Source: Opitutia bacterium UBA4506
GTDB lineage: Bacteria > Verrucomicrobiota > Verrucomicrobiia > Opitutales > Puniceicoccaceae
DNA: 64,000 nucleotides
Assembly: GCA_002388665.1 (NCBI GenBank)
Contig: DGMY01000039.1
Coordinates: 29,668 to 93,667 of the forward strand
Reading direction: 5' to 3'
Positions 18,597-27,554 of the stretch are shown piece after piece. How positions within the stretch are numbered: position 1 is the first letter of the stretch; the number at the start of each line of letters is the position of its first letter. The position numbers were made by a program, and so were the translations under genes. Below the pieces are notes generated by a model. It was not told the origin of the DNA. It saw only the letters and a program-made list of their open reading frames with translations, and made no database searches.

Positions 18597-21500
18597 GCGA
18601 TAGCACCTTGATCCGACCCCATCAGCTGATTCGGGCCTCTGCAGGCTCCGGCAAAACCTACCGCCTGGTACGACGGCTCATCGGGCTCTTGGCGGACGCT
18701 GAGGCACCGGAATCGATCCTCGCGGCGACGTTCTCGCGGAAGGCGGCCGGAGAGTTCCGCAAGAAGTTGCTCCAAGCGGTCGCCGGGGCAGTCACTGACT
18801 CGAGAAAGGCGACCGATCTCGCCGCTGAGATCGAACACCCCGAATGGAATTCAAGCGACTTCCAAAACCTGCTGGCCCAACTGGTCCGCGACCCTGATTC
18901 TCTCCGGCTCAGCACGATTGACGCATTCTTCTTCGAACTCGTCGGGCTCTTTCGATTCGAGCTCGGTCTCGGGACACAGATCACTCTTGGAGACGAAACC
19001 GCTGACAGTTTCGACATGAGGGACCTCCTTCGGCGGATCTTCGCATCGGCCACCGAGGAAGTGCGCCAGGCCATCTTCCATCTCATCGAGGAAGATCGAA
19101 GTTCCGAATCCGTACGAAGCTTCCAGACCGTATTGGAAGAATGGATATCCAAAGCGCTCGACCTCTATCGATCGACACCCGACGGACGCTGCTGGGGGAT
19201 CCTCCCCTCCGGCGTCCAGCTCGAGAAAGTGACGGGAGAGGAATGGGCCCTCCGGCTCGGCCGATTGGAAGATGCCCTGGCCCACCAAACGATCCCTCCC
19301 GAGAGTGCAGACAGCATCCGGCAACTTCTCGAAGACCTCTCTCAATGGGATCTATCACCGACCCTGAGCGGTGAACCGCAAAAGTGGATCAAAGCTGGAG
19401 CGAAGGATGCCGAGAAATTGGCCGCCGGTAAGAAGTATTTTGTGATCAACCGGAAGCGAGTGACACTCGAGCCAGAAACCGGTGAGGCGTTGATCGAACT
19501 GGCACGGCTCTTTCACTCCAACTCGGTGAGCGTGGCTGTTTCCAACACCCGGGGGGCACATCAGTTCATCGAAATGTTCGCCAAAGAATATGACAAGAGA
19601 CGTCTTCGCTCAGGTTTTATTCGATTTGGAGACCTGCCCTACCTCTTAACCGCCCTCGAGACGGTCGAGGGGGCGATGCTCGCCTATCGCCTTGATGCCC
19701 GTATCAAGCACTGGCTACTGGACGAATTCCAGGACACCAGCCGTAGTCAATGGCAGGTCGTTCATCCCCTGATCGACGAATTGTTTTTCGACGCGGAGGA
19801 GAATCGCAGTTTCTTTTGCGTAGGAGACCCCAAGCAGGCCATCTATGGTTGGAGACAGGGCGATAGCCGACTGTTCGAAGAAATTCGCGAACGGTACCAG
19901 GATTTCGAACCCCGGCCTCTCGAGACCACATCCATCGCAAAGACCTACCGCTGCGCTCCCGAGATCATCTCTTTCACCAACAAACTCTTTGGCTCCCCCG
20001 ACTCATTTCCAGAAGACCTGAGCCCCCGGGTCGTCGAACGATGGTTGGCGACATGGCGAACGCATGAGTCGGCCAGGACGGACGCCACAGGCCATGTCCA
20101 AGTCCACACGGCGGCTGACAGTGACGCAAGAGATGAGGAAGTGGTTGACTACCTCCTGGAATACAAACCTTGGCGCTACGACCAATCCATCGCGATTCTT
20201 TGCCGGGGCAACAAGGCCGCGAACCGATTCGAATCCCTGCTTCGCTCCAGGGGTATTCCTACGATTCGAGATGGCGCACTGATGATCAGCAACGATTTCA
20301 TCACGGGGCGACTCCTCCACGCCTACTTCCAGGTGCTCCTTCACCCCGGGGATACAATGGCCCTCTCCGTCCTGCGCTGCAGTTCTGCCGCCGACTCGAT
20401 CCGCCGTTTCTGCGGTTCGGAAATCACTCCCGAATCCATCCGCCGCCAATGGGAAGCCCTGACCCTCACCGAGTTCATCTCTCGATTCGAAATGGCATTG
20501 GCAGAAGAGAACTGGATCGACGATTCCGAGCGTCGGTGTCTCCGGACGATCTTCAACCTCCTGGACCAGATTGAGAATTCCTCTCTTCCCGCACTTCGCG
20601 AGATCGTACAGACCCTCCAACATGCCCGGCTAGAGGACACGGGGTCCAATGGGAGCGTTCAGGTATTGACTATCCACCGCTCGAAAGGCCTCGAGTTCGA
20701 TATCGTGATACTACCCGATCTCGACAAAGATTCATCAAACAACCGAGGCAAGCGGTTCTGGACCCACGACCACAACGGCCGGATCGACCGCATCCTCGAG
20801 AGCGTCAATGCCGACACCCGACTCGCCTTTCCGGCCCTCGACGAGTGGGGAGAATCCGAAGAGGAGGATGCCACGTTTGAGAACCTTTGCGTTCACTACG
20901 TAGCGTTCACACGGGCGATCAACTCTCTGCACGTGTTTCTCGAAAGAGGAAAAGGGAAGTCAAAAACCGGAATTCACCGATGGCTTCAACAAGCCTACTC
21001 CCTGGAAAGCCTTGAGGAAACCGGTTTGGAAATCGGAGAGGTCCCCACACCACCTCCCCTCCCCGAGCCGCCACCTCGCAGCCCGCGAATCGAACCACCC
21101 CGGATTCTTCAGCCCAAACGGTCAACATCCCGGCGACTCTTGACTCCATCCTCGGGGGACGACCACCTGGTAGGATCTCCCTTTTCGCCGGGGCGCAACA
21201 CTCGCTTGACCTTTGGCAGACGTGTCCACGAGGCCCTGGCATCCTGGGAGTGGCCGGCAACGGAATGGAACGAAGAGAAACTCGACTCGGAAGTCAGCAA
21301 TCTGCTTCGCGCCGCCTTCGAATCCCAGGCCATTTGCTCCCTACTCAAGAAACCCAGCGAGGAGATAGCCGTTTGGCGCGAACGATCCTTTGATGCTCTC
21401 ATCGACAACACCTGGAGCTCAGGAGTCTTCGACAGGGTCCATTTATCCGGAGACTGGATGAACGGTAGCGGCGGAGCCACCCTTATTGACTATAAAACCG

Positions 21501-21649
21501 ATACGGGATTTACGGGGGAGGTCCCCCCTGGCTACCGGCAGCAAATGACGATATACCGAAGCGCGCTTTCGCGCATTCTCGCCCTGGATGAAAGCCGAAT
21601 CTCAGCCAAACTCGTGTTCCTTCGTCATGGCAAAGTGGTCGACCTCTAG
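18593..21649 (+). CDS. AddA-like UvrD helicase/nuclease
   Basis: A 1018-residue superfamily 1A helicase with C-terminal nuclease. Walker A is AGSGKTYR (Gly18-Thr22), Walker B is DEFQDTS (Asp377-Asp381), followed by VGDPKQAIYGWRQGD (motif III region) and LTIHRSKGLEFDIVILPD (motifs V-VI region). The nuclease domain is recognisable from RLTFGRRVHEALA and IDYKTD (Asp966, Lys968). The known role of AddAB/RecBCD-type complexes is resection of DNA double-strand breaks for RecA loading, and degradation of linear foreign DNA. It is coupled to the AddB-like gene. The long insertion with a proline-rich stretch (about 820-850) is the linker between helicase and nuclease. Confidence 0.88.
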   Translation: MSDSTLIRPHQLIRASAGSGKTYRLVRRLIGLLADAEAPESILAATFSRKAAGEFRKKLLQAVAGAVTDSRKATDLAAEIEHPEWNSSDFQNLLAQLVRDPDSLRLSTIDAFFFELVGLFRFELGLGTQITLGDETADSFDMRDLLRRIFASATEEVRQAIFHLIEEDRSSESVRSFQTVLEEWISKALDLYRSTPDGRCWGILPSGVQLEKVTGEEWALRLGRLEDALAHQTIPPESADSIRQLLEDLSQWDLSPTLSGEPQKWIKAGAKDAEKLAAGKKYFVINRKRVTLEPETGEALIELARLFHSNSVSVAVSNTRGAHQFIEMFAKEYDKRRLRSGFIRFGDLPYLLTALETVEGAMLAYRLDARIKHWLLDEFQDTSRSQWQVVHPLIDELFFDAEENRSFFCVGDPKQAIYGWRQGDSRLFEEIRERYQDFEPRPLETTSIAKTYRCAPEIISFTNKLFGSPDSFPEDLSPRVVERWLATWRTHESARTDATGHVQVHTAADSDARDEEVVDYLLEYKPWRYDQSIAILCRGNKAANRFESLLRSRGIPTIRDGALMISNDFITGRLLHAYFQVLLHPGDTMALSVLRCSSAADSIRRFCGSEITPESIRRQWEALTLTEFISRFEMALAEENWIDDSERRCLRTIFNLLDQIENSSLPALREIVQTLQHARLEDTGSNGSVQVLTIHRSKGLEFDIVILPDLDKDSSNNRGKRFWTHDHNGRIDRILESVNADTRLAFPALDEWGESEEEDATFENLCVHYVAFTRAINSLHVFLERGKGKSKTGIHRWLQQAYSLESLEETGLEIGEVPTPPPLPEPPPRSPRIEPPRILQPKRSTSRRLLTPSSGDDHLVGSPFSPGRNTRLTFGRRVHEALASWEWPATEWNEEKLDSEVSNLLRAAFESQAICSLLKKPSEEIAVWRERSFDALIDNTWSSGVFDRVHLSGDWMNGSGGATLIDYKTDTGFTGEVPPGYRQQMTIYRSALSRILALDESRISAKLVFLRHGKVVDL

Positions 21650-21698
21650 TCGCTCCCCGAACTGCCTCAGCGAGCATTTGGATCCATCTTAATACAGC

Positions 21699-23087
21699 AT
21701 GTCATTCTTTCTCGATTCACTCCCACCTGAACTTTCGAAAGCGGTACTTACCCTGGCTCGCAGGGCGCAAAGCGCAGGTGGCAAAATCTATGTTGTCGGT
21801 GGAGCGGTCCGCGACCTCATCCAAGGAGTTGTGCCGATCGAACTCGACCTGGAAGTATTCGGACTTTCCGTCGACGAGGTAGTGCGAGAACTGGGGCGCG
21901 ATTACACACTGATTCGGGTCGGGAGATCGTTTCCCGTCCTCAAGGTAAAGAATCTGCCGATCGACATCGCCCTCCCCCGGATCGAATGGAAAACCGGCGA
22001 CCTCCACACGGATTTTTCATTTGAAACCAATCCCGCTCTGGAATTCTCCGCAGCGGCCCGGCGGAGAGATTTCACATTCAACGCGATGGGATGGGATCCA
22101 CTGAGCGATGAGGTAGTTGATCCCTACGGCGGCCAGTCCGACCTGGCCGACCGGGTACTCCGGCCCGTGTCTGAGCAGTTTGGCGAAGACGCCCTACGCG
22201 TGCTTCGTGGCATGCAATTCATCGCCCGTTTCGACTTGGAACCAGCATCCGAAACCATCGACGCCTGCCGTTCACTCGTTCAAACCCACCTCGCGACCGA
22301 ACGCGTTTTTGAGGAATGGAAAAAGCTCCTCCTAGCAGGAACGAAGCCCTCCAAGGGCCTGTTTTTTCTTCAAGCCGTCGGCTGGTTGCGGTTCTACCCC
22401 GAACTCGAGGCGACGGTCGACTGCCCCCAGGACCCCAGATGGCACCCTGAGGGATCCGTCTGGCGTCATACCGCTTACTGCCTCGATGCCTTTGCACAGC
22501 ACCGACTGGGCGAGGAGAAAGAAGACCTCGTAGTCGGTCTTGCGGTTCTCTGCCACGACCTGGGAAAGCCAGCAACCACCACAACAGACCCGTCCGGGGC
22601 GATCCACTCTTACGGGCATGAGAAGGCTGGCCTCGAACCAACCCGCACTCTTCTTTCGCGCCTGACCCGGGAAAAAACGTTGATTGAAGAAGTCGAGCCA
22701 CTCGTAGAAACTCACATGCGCCCCCGCCAATTGTTCGACCATCAATCCGGGGCCCCGGCAGTTCGCCGGCTCGCCAATAAAGTCGGACGCCTGGACAGGC
22801 TCCTTCGCGTGTGCCGGGCCGATAGCGCGGGAAGACCGCCCCTGCCCCCGGGAGACTTCCCAGAGGGAGAATGGCTCCTCGAGCGAGCGAAGGAACTCAA
22901 CGTCACTCATGAACGACCCAAGCCGCTCGTTCAGGGGCGTGATTTAATTGCGATTGGAATGCAACCCGGCCCGGCAATGGGAGAACTTCTTCAACAATTG
23001 TTCGAAGACCAACTCGATGGCTGTTTTTCGACGAAGGAGGCCGGGCTGATCCGGGCGCGGGAGCGAATCGATTCAGCGGAACAATAA
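21699..23087 (+). CDS. cca: CCA-adding enzyme / tRNA nucleotidyltransferase with HD domain
   Basis: A 462-residue class II nucleotidyltransferase. The signature VVGGAVRDLI is at about 30-39 and the metal-binding region reads IELDLEVFG, so the first carboxylate is Glu where most family members have Asp (DIDLE). Then come RRRDFTFNAMGWD, DPYGGQSDL and VLRGMQFIARF, and an HD phosphohydrolase domain with LCHDLGKPATT near 283-293. The family adds or repairs the 3' CCA of tRNA; HD-bearing members also show phosphatase or phosphodiesterase activity. The two tRNA genes in this window encode CCA, so repair is the likely role here. It is separated by 49 bp from the AddA-like gene. Confidence 0.88.
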   Translation: MSFFLDSLPPELSKAVLTLARRAQSAGGKIYVVGGAVRDLIQGVVPIELDLEVFGLSVDEVVRELGRDYTLIRVGRSFPVLKVKNLPIDIALPRIEWKTGDLHTDFSFETNPALEFSAAARRRDFTFNAMGWDPLSDEVVDPYGGQSDLADRVLRPVSEQFGEDALRVLRGMQFIARFDLEPASETIDACRSLVQTHLATERVFEEWKKLLLAGTKPSKGLFFLQAVGWLRFYPELEATVDCPQDPRWHPEGSVWRHTAYCLDAFAQHRLGEEKEDLVVGLAVLCHDLGKPATTTTDPSGAIHSYGHEKAGLEPTRTLLSRLTREKTLIEEVEPLVETHMRPRQLFDHQSGAPAVRRLANKVGRLDRLLRVCRADSAGRPPLPPGDFPEGEWLLERAKELNVTHERPKPLVQGRDLIAIGMQPGPAMGELLQQLFEDQLDGCFSTKEAGLIRARERIDSAEQ

Positions 23088-23235
23088 TGAAGGCGATTTC
23101 GGTGCCTCCCGAAATCTCACTGGAATGGGGGAAATAGCCCCGGACCCGAAGAGGAGAACCCCACCCTTTGGGTTGACTAATTCCGGAGCCCGGATATTAA
23201 CAAAGACTTGAGATTTCGATACAGGATTTAGAGAG

Positions 23236-23610
23236 ATGCCACACAAGACGATATGGGAAGAGGACGGTATTCTTTGGGAATACTCGGGAATCACCACGGT
23301 TGAAGAGGTCGCCCAGGCAAATACTGAATTCTACCGCGACCGCCGTTCCGACCACTGCAAATACCAGATTTTTAATGGACTTGGATCCGAAGAGATCACC
23401 GGAACCGAATCGGAAATCAGGATGCTCGCGGCAATCGATTTTGGGGCGAGTCGATCGATCCGAAATTTAAAAGTGGCCCTCGTGGTCAAACCCACCATGG
23501 AGGAGCCCACCGAGCACTACATGAAGACACTCAAGGAGATGGGATCACCTTGGGAGTGCCGAATCTTCAATTCGATGGAAGAGGCCCGCAAGTGGACCAA
23601 CCCCGATTGA
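23236..23610 (+). CDS. Uncharacterised SpoIIAA/STAS-like protein
   Basis: A 124-residue cytoplasmic protein of mixed alpha/beta type: WEEDGILWEYSGITTVEEV, a central KYQIFNGLG strand, and a C-terminal segment with WECRIFNSMEEARKWTNPD. The ending (a strand then a helix with EEARKWL-like sequence) is typical of SpoIIAA-like (STAS superfamily) proteins of unknown role. A GAGAG sequence lies just before the ATG. The gluconokinase ATG follows six bases after its stop, so the two are probably cotranscribed; the functional link is not evident. Confidence 0.62.
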   Translation: MPHKTIWEEDGILWEYSGITTVEEVAQANTEFYRDRRSDHCKYQIFNGLGSEEITGTESEIRMLAAIDFGASRSIRNLKVALVVKPTMEEPTEHYMKTLKEMGSPWECRIFNSMEEARKWTNPD

Positions 23611-23615
23611 GGCGG

Positions 23616-24152
23616 ATGGCAACAGAGCCCGCCAACGTGCCAGCCAACCACTCGACAGCTGCTTCAACCTTCCTCGTCATGGGCCCGAGCGGATGCGGTA
23701 AGACGACGATTGGGCGCATCTTGGCAAAACATCTTCGAATCGGGTTCATCGATGCAGACGATTTCCACGGTTCCCAAAATCGGGCAAAAATGGCCTCGGG
23801 GATCCCACTGGATGACGACGACCGTCTTCCTTGGCTCATTCGTCTCAATGGTGAATTGCTCAGACGACAGCAACGGGGCGATTCGGTTGTGATCGCCTGT
23901 AGCGCCCTGAAGGAATCCTATCGAAAAAATCTGTTCCGCAAGGTACTCGACCCGGTGATCATCTGGTTGGACTGCAGTCCCGCTGTTCTTTCGCGGCGGC
24001 TGACAGAGCGCACAGATCACTTCATGCCCCCGGAATTACTTCAGTCTCAGCTCGATACGCTGGAACCTCCAACGACGTCCATCCGGATCGACGGAGACCT
24101 CAGCGAGAAGCAGATTGTGAGAACGATCGAGGACGCCCTCGCGATTCGTTGA
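23616..24152 (+). CDS. gntK: Gluconokinase
   Basis: A 178-residue P-loop kinase. Walker A is MGPSGCGKTT (residues about 22-31), followed by the gluconokinase phrases FIDADDFH, NRAKMASGIPLDDDDRLPWL and ACSALKESYR, and the lid region ERTDHFMPPELLQSQLDTLE. The reaction is gluconate plus ATP to 6-phosphogluconate, feeding the pentose phosphate or Entner-Doudoroff route. ATG at 23616 has GAGGCGG directly upstream and yields the usual family length; the frame is open further upstream inside the previous gene, which is not a real extension. Confidence 0.93.
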   Translation: MATEPANVPANHSTAASTFLVMGPSGCGKTTIGRILAKHLRIGFIDADDFHGSQNRAKMASGIPLDDDDRLPWLIRLNGELLRRQQRGDSVVIACSALKESYRKNLFRKVLDPVIIWLDCSPAVLSRRLTERTDHFMPPELLQSQLDTLEPPTTSIRIDGDLSEKQIVRTIEDALAIR

Positions 24153-24216
24153 ATTGGCTCGGAATCGATCGTCCGCATCATCCCTTCCCCGCCGGGAACC
24201 CGCGGTGGAGGAATCC

Positions 24217-24672
24217 TCAAAAATCTCGATCCTGGGAATCCAGAACCAGCGTAACCGGGCCGTCATTAACGAGCTCCACCTTCATATCAGCCCCGAAAAT
24301 TCCTGTGGCGACACGATCGCCTGTCTGTTCCTTCATCAACTGCAAAAATGATTCATAGAGCGGAATTGCGGTCTCTGGTGGAGCGGCTCGGTTGAATGAG
24401 GGTCGGGAGCCCTTTTTCATCGAGCCGAAAAGGGTGAACTGACTGATAATGAGAACCTCTCCCCCGATATCGTTCAAACTGCGGCTCATTCGTCCCTCAT
24501 CATCTTCGAAGATTCGTACCTTCCCCAATCGAGTGGCCAGCCATCGAACATCCTCCTCTGAGTCGTCCCTCGACACGCCGAGAAGAACCAACAATCCCAC
24601 TCCGATACGGCCGACCACATCGTCTTTCACCCGGACCTCCGCCCGGCTCACCCGTTGAATCACTGCTCTCAT
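24217..24672 (-). CDS. dtd: D-aminoacyl-tRNA deacylase
   Basis: A 151-residue DTD protein, full family length. It begins MRAVIQRVSRAEV and carries the two active-site motifs: SQFTLFGSMKKGSRPSF (with the catalytic SQxT) and NDGPVTLVLDS (the Gly-cisPro motif). It hydrolyses D-amino acids, and also glycine, mischarged on tRNA, acting as a proofreading enzyme in the cytoplasm. It is convergent with gluconokinase and divergent from the Hsp15-like gene. Confidence 0.96.
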   Translation of the reverse strand: MRAVIQRVSRAEVRVKDDVVGRIGVGLLVLLGVSRDDSEEDVRWLATRLGKVRIFEDDEGRMSRSLNDIGGEVLIISQFTLFGSMKKGSRPSFNRAAPPETAIPLYESFLQLMKEQTGDRVATGIFGADMKVELVNDGPVTLVLDSQDRDF

Positions 24673-24779
24673 ACTTGGTCATGGATCCGATTTCGATTCG
24701 GTGATGTCGAGAACAGATTCGGCTTTCGGCGAGATTCGACCTGACAGCCCCAGCAGTATTCAGATAATATCTTCCCGTT

Positions 24780-25163
24780 TTGAACTCTGTACGACTCGAT
24801 AAATGGCTCTGGGCAGTTCGACTGTTCAAGACCCGCGCATTGGCCACCGAAGCCTGCCGCAAATCAAAAGTGAAACTGAATGGAGCCCCCACCAAACCAT
24901 CGTCACAGGTAAGGAAAGGAGACCGCGTCGAAACCAAACTTCGCGATATCACGAAAACCTATTTGGTTCTCGAGCTCTCCGATAAGCGGGTCGGAGCAGC
25001 TGTACTCCCCGAGCTCATCCGAGACGATACCCCTCCGGAAGAATTCGCCCGTGCAGATGAACGTCGAGAGAATGCCCGACTCCAGATCCCCCGGGGAGTG
25101 GGACGGCCGACCAAGAAAAACCGAAGAGATCTCGAAAAATTCTTTGGCCGGCCGAAGCTGTAG
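24780..25163 (+). CDS. hslR: Hsp15-like S4-domain RNA-binding protein
   Basis: A 127-residue protein with an S4 RNA-binding domain at residues about 4-60 (VRLDKWLWAVRLFKTR, ATEACRKSKVKLNG, KPSSQVRKGDRV), followed by a basic C-terminal tail (GVGRPTKKNRRDLEKFFG) as in Hsp15. In E. coli, Hsp15 rescues 50S subunits carrying stalled nascent chains. The start must be TTG at 24780, because the S4 motif begins at the fifth residue and no ATG or GTG is in frame nearby. It is transcribed away from dtd. Confidence 0.86.
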   Translation: MNSVRLDKWLWAVRLFKTRALATEACRKSKVKLNGAPTKPSSQVRKGDRVETKLRDITKTYLVLELSDKRVGAAVLPELIRDDTPPEEFARADERRENARLQIPRGVGRPTKKNRRDLEKFFGRPKL

Positions 25164-25288
25164 GGTTCCCGGCGTCGGGCCAGCTGGGAGAATGAGAAAG
25201 CAGCCCCTCGATTTTTCTCTGAAGCGATCGAACCTCCCATGAATAGCTGCCTTCAAACTTGCGAATTATCATATTTCCGATTGACTGC

Positions 25289-25308
25289 ATATTCCATTAC
25301 GTGAATAT
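25289..25308. promoter_or_regulatory. Candidate operator upstream of the arsenite pump
   Basis: ATATTC at 25289-25294 and GAATAT at 25303-25308 form an inverted repeat with an 8-base spacer, about 80 bp before the ACR3 start. ArsR-type repressors use AT-rich dyads in this position, but no arsR gene is in the window, so the assignment is speculative. Confidence 0.3.
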
Positions 25309-25390
25309 ACAAATCCAAGAGAATAAACGAACTGCGCAAGACGGATGACCCGCGAGCTCAGTGAGAATTTGAAACTGTAGAAACAAATCG

Positions 25391-26482
25391 ATGAACACAC
25401 CTGCCGAACAAACCTGCTGCACAACCGACCGAAAGAAGCTCGGATTTCTTGACCGATTCCTGACGCTATGGATTTTCCTCGCGATGGCCATCGGCGTTGG
25501 AGTGGGCTCGCTCTGGAGTGGAGCCGGAGATTTTCTAAACAAATTTCAGGTTGGCACGACGAACATCCCGATCGCGATCGGTTTGATTCTCATGATGTAC
25601 CCACCATTGGCCAAGGTGCGTTACGAAGAGCTGCCCCGTGTTTTCCGGAACGTCAAAGTTCTTGGCCTTTCACTCATTCAGAACTGGGTCATTGGGCCAC
25701 TTCTAATGTTTGGACTCGCCGTACTGTTCCTGAACGGCCACCCGGAATACATGACCGGGGTCATCCTGATCGGACTGGCGCGATGCATCGCGATGGTCAT
25801 CGTGTGGAATGAACTGGCAGAAGGTGACACCGAGTACGCCGCAGGTCTGGTGGCTTTTAACAGCGTATTCCAGATCCTCTTTTTCAGCCTCTACTCGTGG
25901 ATATTCCTGACCTGGCTCCCCGAGGCGGTGGGGCTTGAGGGCAGCGTGGTGGCTATCACGATGGGAGAGATTGCAAAGAGTGTACTGATCTATTTGGGAA
26001 TCCCTTTCTTCGGAGGCATGCTGACTCGCTTCATTGGGATTAAGATCAAAGGACGCGACTGGTACGAAAACTCCTTCATTCCCCGCATCAGTCCGATCAC
26101 CCTCATCGCCTTACTGTTTACCATCGTCCTGATGTTCAGTTTCCAAGGCAGCCAAATCCTCAAGCAGCCGTACGACGTACTTCTCATTGCGATACCGTTG
26201 GCCATCTACTTCGGGATCATGTTTGTCGTGAGTTTCCTCATGGGCAAATGGGTTGGAGCCGACTACCGCCAAAGTGTCACACTGAGCTTCACGGCAGCCA
26301 GCAACAATTTCGAGCTGGCAATCGCTGTAGCGGTGGCGGTCTTCGGGATCGGGTCTGGCGCAGCCTTCGCCGCAGTGATCGGGCCGCTAGTCGAAGTTCC
26401 GGTAATGATCGCTCTGGTCTCTCTCGCCTTCTGGTTTCGCCGTAAACTCTTCAGCAGCACAGCCGTACCGGTCTCGAATTAG
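25391..26482 (+). CDS. acr3: ACR3-family arsenite efflux permease
   Basis: A 363-residue membrane protein with about ten helices. The family hallmark GLARCIAMVIVWN is present with the conserved Cys132, plus RKKLGFLDRFLTLWI and IGLILMMYPPLAKVRYEELP. ACR3 exports arsenite (and in some members antimonite) using the membrane potential or proton gradient. The N-terminus holds a CC pair (EQTCCTTD), which could be an extra metalloid ligand. A strong terminator follows, and no arsR, arsC or arsA adjoins it, so it is a single-gene unit with its regulator elsewhere or unlinked. Confidence 0.93.
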   Translation: MNTPAEQTCCTTDRKKLGFLDRFLTLWIFLAMAIGVGVGSLWSGAGDFLNKFQVGTTNIPIAIGLILMMYPPLAKVRYEELPRVFRNVKVLGLSLIQNWVIGPLLMFGLAVLFLNGHPEYMTGVILIGLARCIAMVIVWNELAEGDTEYAAGLVAFNSVFQILFFSLYSWIFLTWLPEAVGLEGSVVAITMGEIAKSVLIYLGIPFFGGMLTRFIGIKIKGRDWYENSFIPRISPITLIALLFTIVLMFSFQGSQILKQPYDVLLIAIPLAIYFGIMFVVSFLMGKWVGADYRQSVTLSFTAASNNFELAIAVAVAVFGIGSGAAFAAVIGPLVEVPVMIALVSLAFWFRRKLFSSTAVPVSN

Positions 26483-26521
26483 GAGAAGACCACCGTGGCA
26501 GGCATCCTGCCCATCTCTTTT

Positions 26522-26561
26522 ATCCCATCCAGTGCAATCCGCCTGGGTGGGATTTTTTTTT
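26522..26561 (+). terminator. Intrinsic terminator of the arsenite pump gene
   Basis: The stem ATCCCATCC (26522-26530) pairs with GGGTGGGAT (26545-26553) with one G-U pair, and runs directly into nine Ts. A textbook rho-independent terminator 40 bp after the stop codon. Confidence 0.85.
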
Positions 26562-26777
26562 GATGCCGGGGGGCAATGTCCGGTTCAATAGATGGCCCTT
26601 GGTTACCCGCTAAGACGGGAAGAGGAAAGTTGGATTCTGCGCCCGGGGACTGAGGAAAGAACCTCCACAGGAAACAGCAGGCACTTCCAGAAGATCCTCC
26701 ATTTGCGCAAAAAATGGCCCCGATTTGAGCTGGAAAACGATATCGCATGGACATCAGTCGAGAACTGATTTCATATA

Positions 26778-27074
26778 ATGTACATGGATCTACCCGTGAC
26801 CATTGCTGCTGCTGATTTCTCTCAAGCGATCAATTTGGTCGCTACAGGCTTCATTTTCGTTGTCGTCATTCTGTCTCTCCTGGCCCTAATGACGTGGGGA
26901 GGTGGAAAAATTTTCAAACGCCTCGATTCGAGAAAAACCGATGCCCAACCGCCTGTTCAGGCACCCTCTGCCACAGACGACGAACACATTGCAGTGGTGA
27001 TCTCAGCGGCTGTCCACGCGACATACCGCAATCAACAAGTACGAGTGCGTTCCATCCGGGAGACCTCGTCCTAA
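26778..27074 (+). CDS. oadG: Na+-pumping decarboxylase gamma subunit (OadG-like)
   Basis: A 98-residue protein with one membrane helix (residues about 13-43: INLVATGFIFVVVILSLLALMTW) and a cytoplasmic tail ending DDEHIAVVISAAVHATYR, the usual OadG terminus. In oxaloacetate, methylmalonyl-CoA and glutaconyl-CoA decarboxylases the gamma subunit assembles the complex and binds Zn2+ through its tail. The biotin carrier and beta-subunit genes follow on the same strand. ATG at 26778 is used; another ATG six bases later is possible. Confidence 0.85.
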   Translation: MYMDLPVTIAAADFSQAINLVATGFIFVVVILSLLALMTWGGGKIFKRLDSRKTDAQPPVQAPSATDDEHIAVVISAAVHATYRNQQVRVRSIRETSS

Positions 27075-27146
27075 TCGTCGCGCCTCCACTCAAGTAGCGA
27101 ATCCAGCACCCGGGCCAAACCCTTTTTTGAATTCCACACTCTCCCC

Positions 27147-27500
27147 ATGAAGAAACTGAAAGTCACTGTAGACGGTAAAAGCTACGAAGTTGAGGTCGAG
27201 ATCCTCGAAGAATCCGCTGAAGCACCAGCAAACGCTCCCGCAGCAGTTTCTCCGGCCCCCACTCCGACGCAACCGGCAAGCGGCGGAGGCGAAACCGTTC
27301 CGAGCCCACTATCGGCCGTCGTCGTTTCGATTCAGGCCAAACCCGGGGACAGCGTCAGCGAAGGCGATCAACTCATCACCCTTGAGGCGATGAAAATGAA
27401 CACCTTCGTAACCGCACCCTGCTCAGGAACTGTCGGGGAGATTCTAGTCTCGCCCGGAGAGAGCGTCGACGAAGGCCAGGCGTTGTTGAAGTTAACCTAA
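27147..27500 (+). CDS. Biotin carboxyl carrier subunit of Na+-pumping decarboxylase
   Basis: A 117-residue protein: an N-terminal segment KKLKVTVDGKSYEVEVEILEE, a flexible Pro/Ala linker (about 32-50) and a biotinyl domain at 50-117. The biotin-accepting lysine is Lys83 in EAMKMN. In these pumps the carrier shuttles CO2 from the carboxyltransferase to the membrane beta subunit. It stands as a separate gene, as in methylmalonyl-CoA and glutaconyl-CoA decarboxylases, rather than being fused to an alpha subunit. Neighbours are gamma (upstream) and beta (downstream). Confidence 0.92.
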   Translation: MKKLKVTVDGKSYEVEVEILEESAEAPANAPAAVSPAPTPTQPASGGGETVPSPLSAVVVSIQAKPGDSVSEGDQLITLEAMKMNTFVTAPCSGTVGEILVSPGESVDEGQALLKLT

Positions 27501-27554
27501 CTCCTGCCGACTCACGGAACCGCCACCACCTGAAACCGCCCACTCTCCCCGAAC

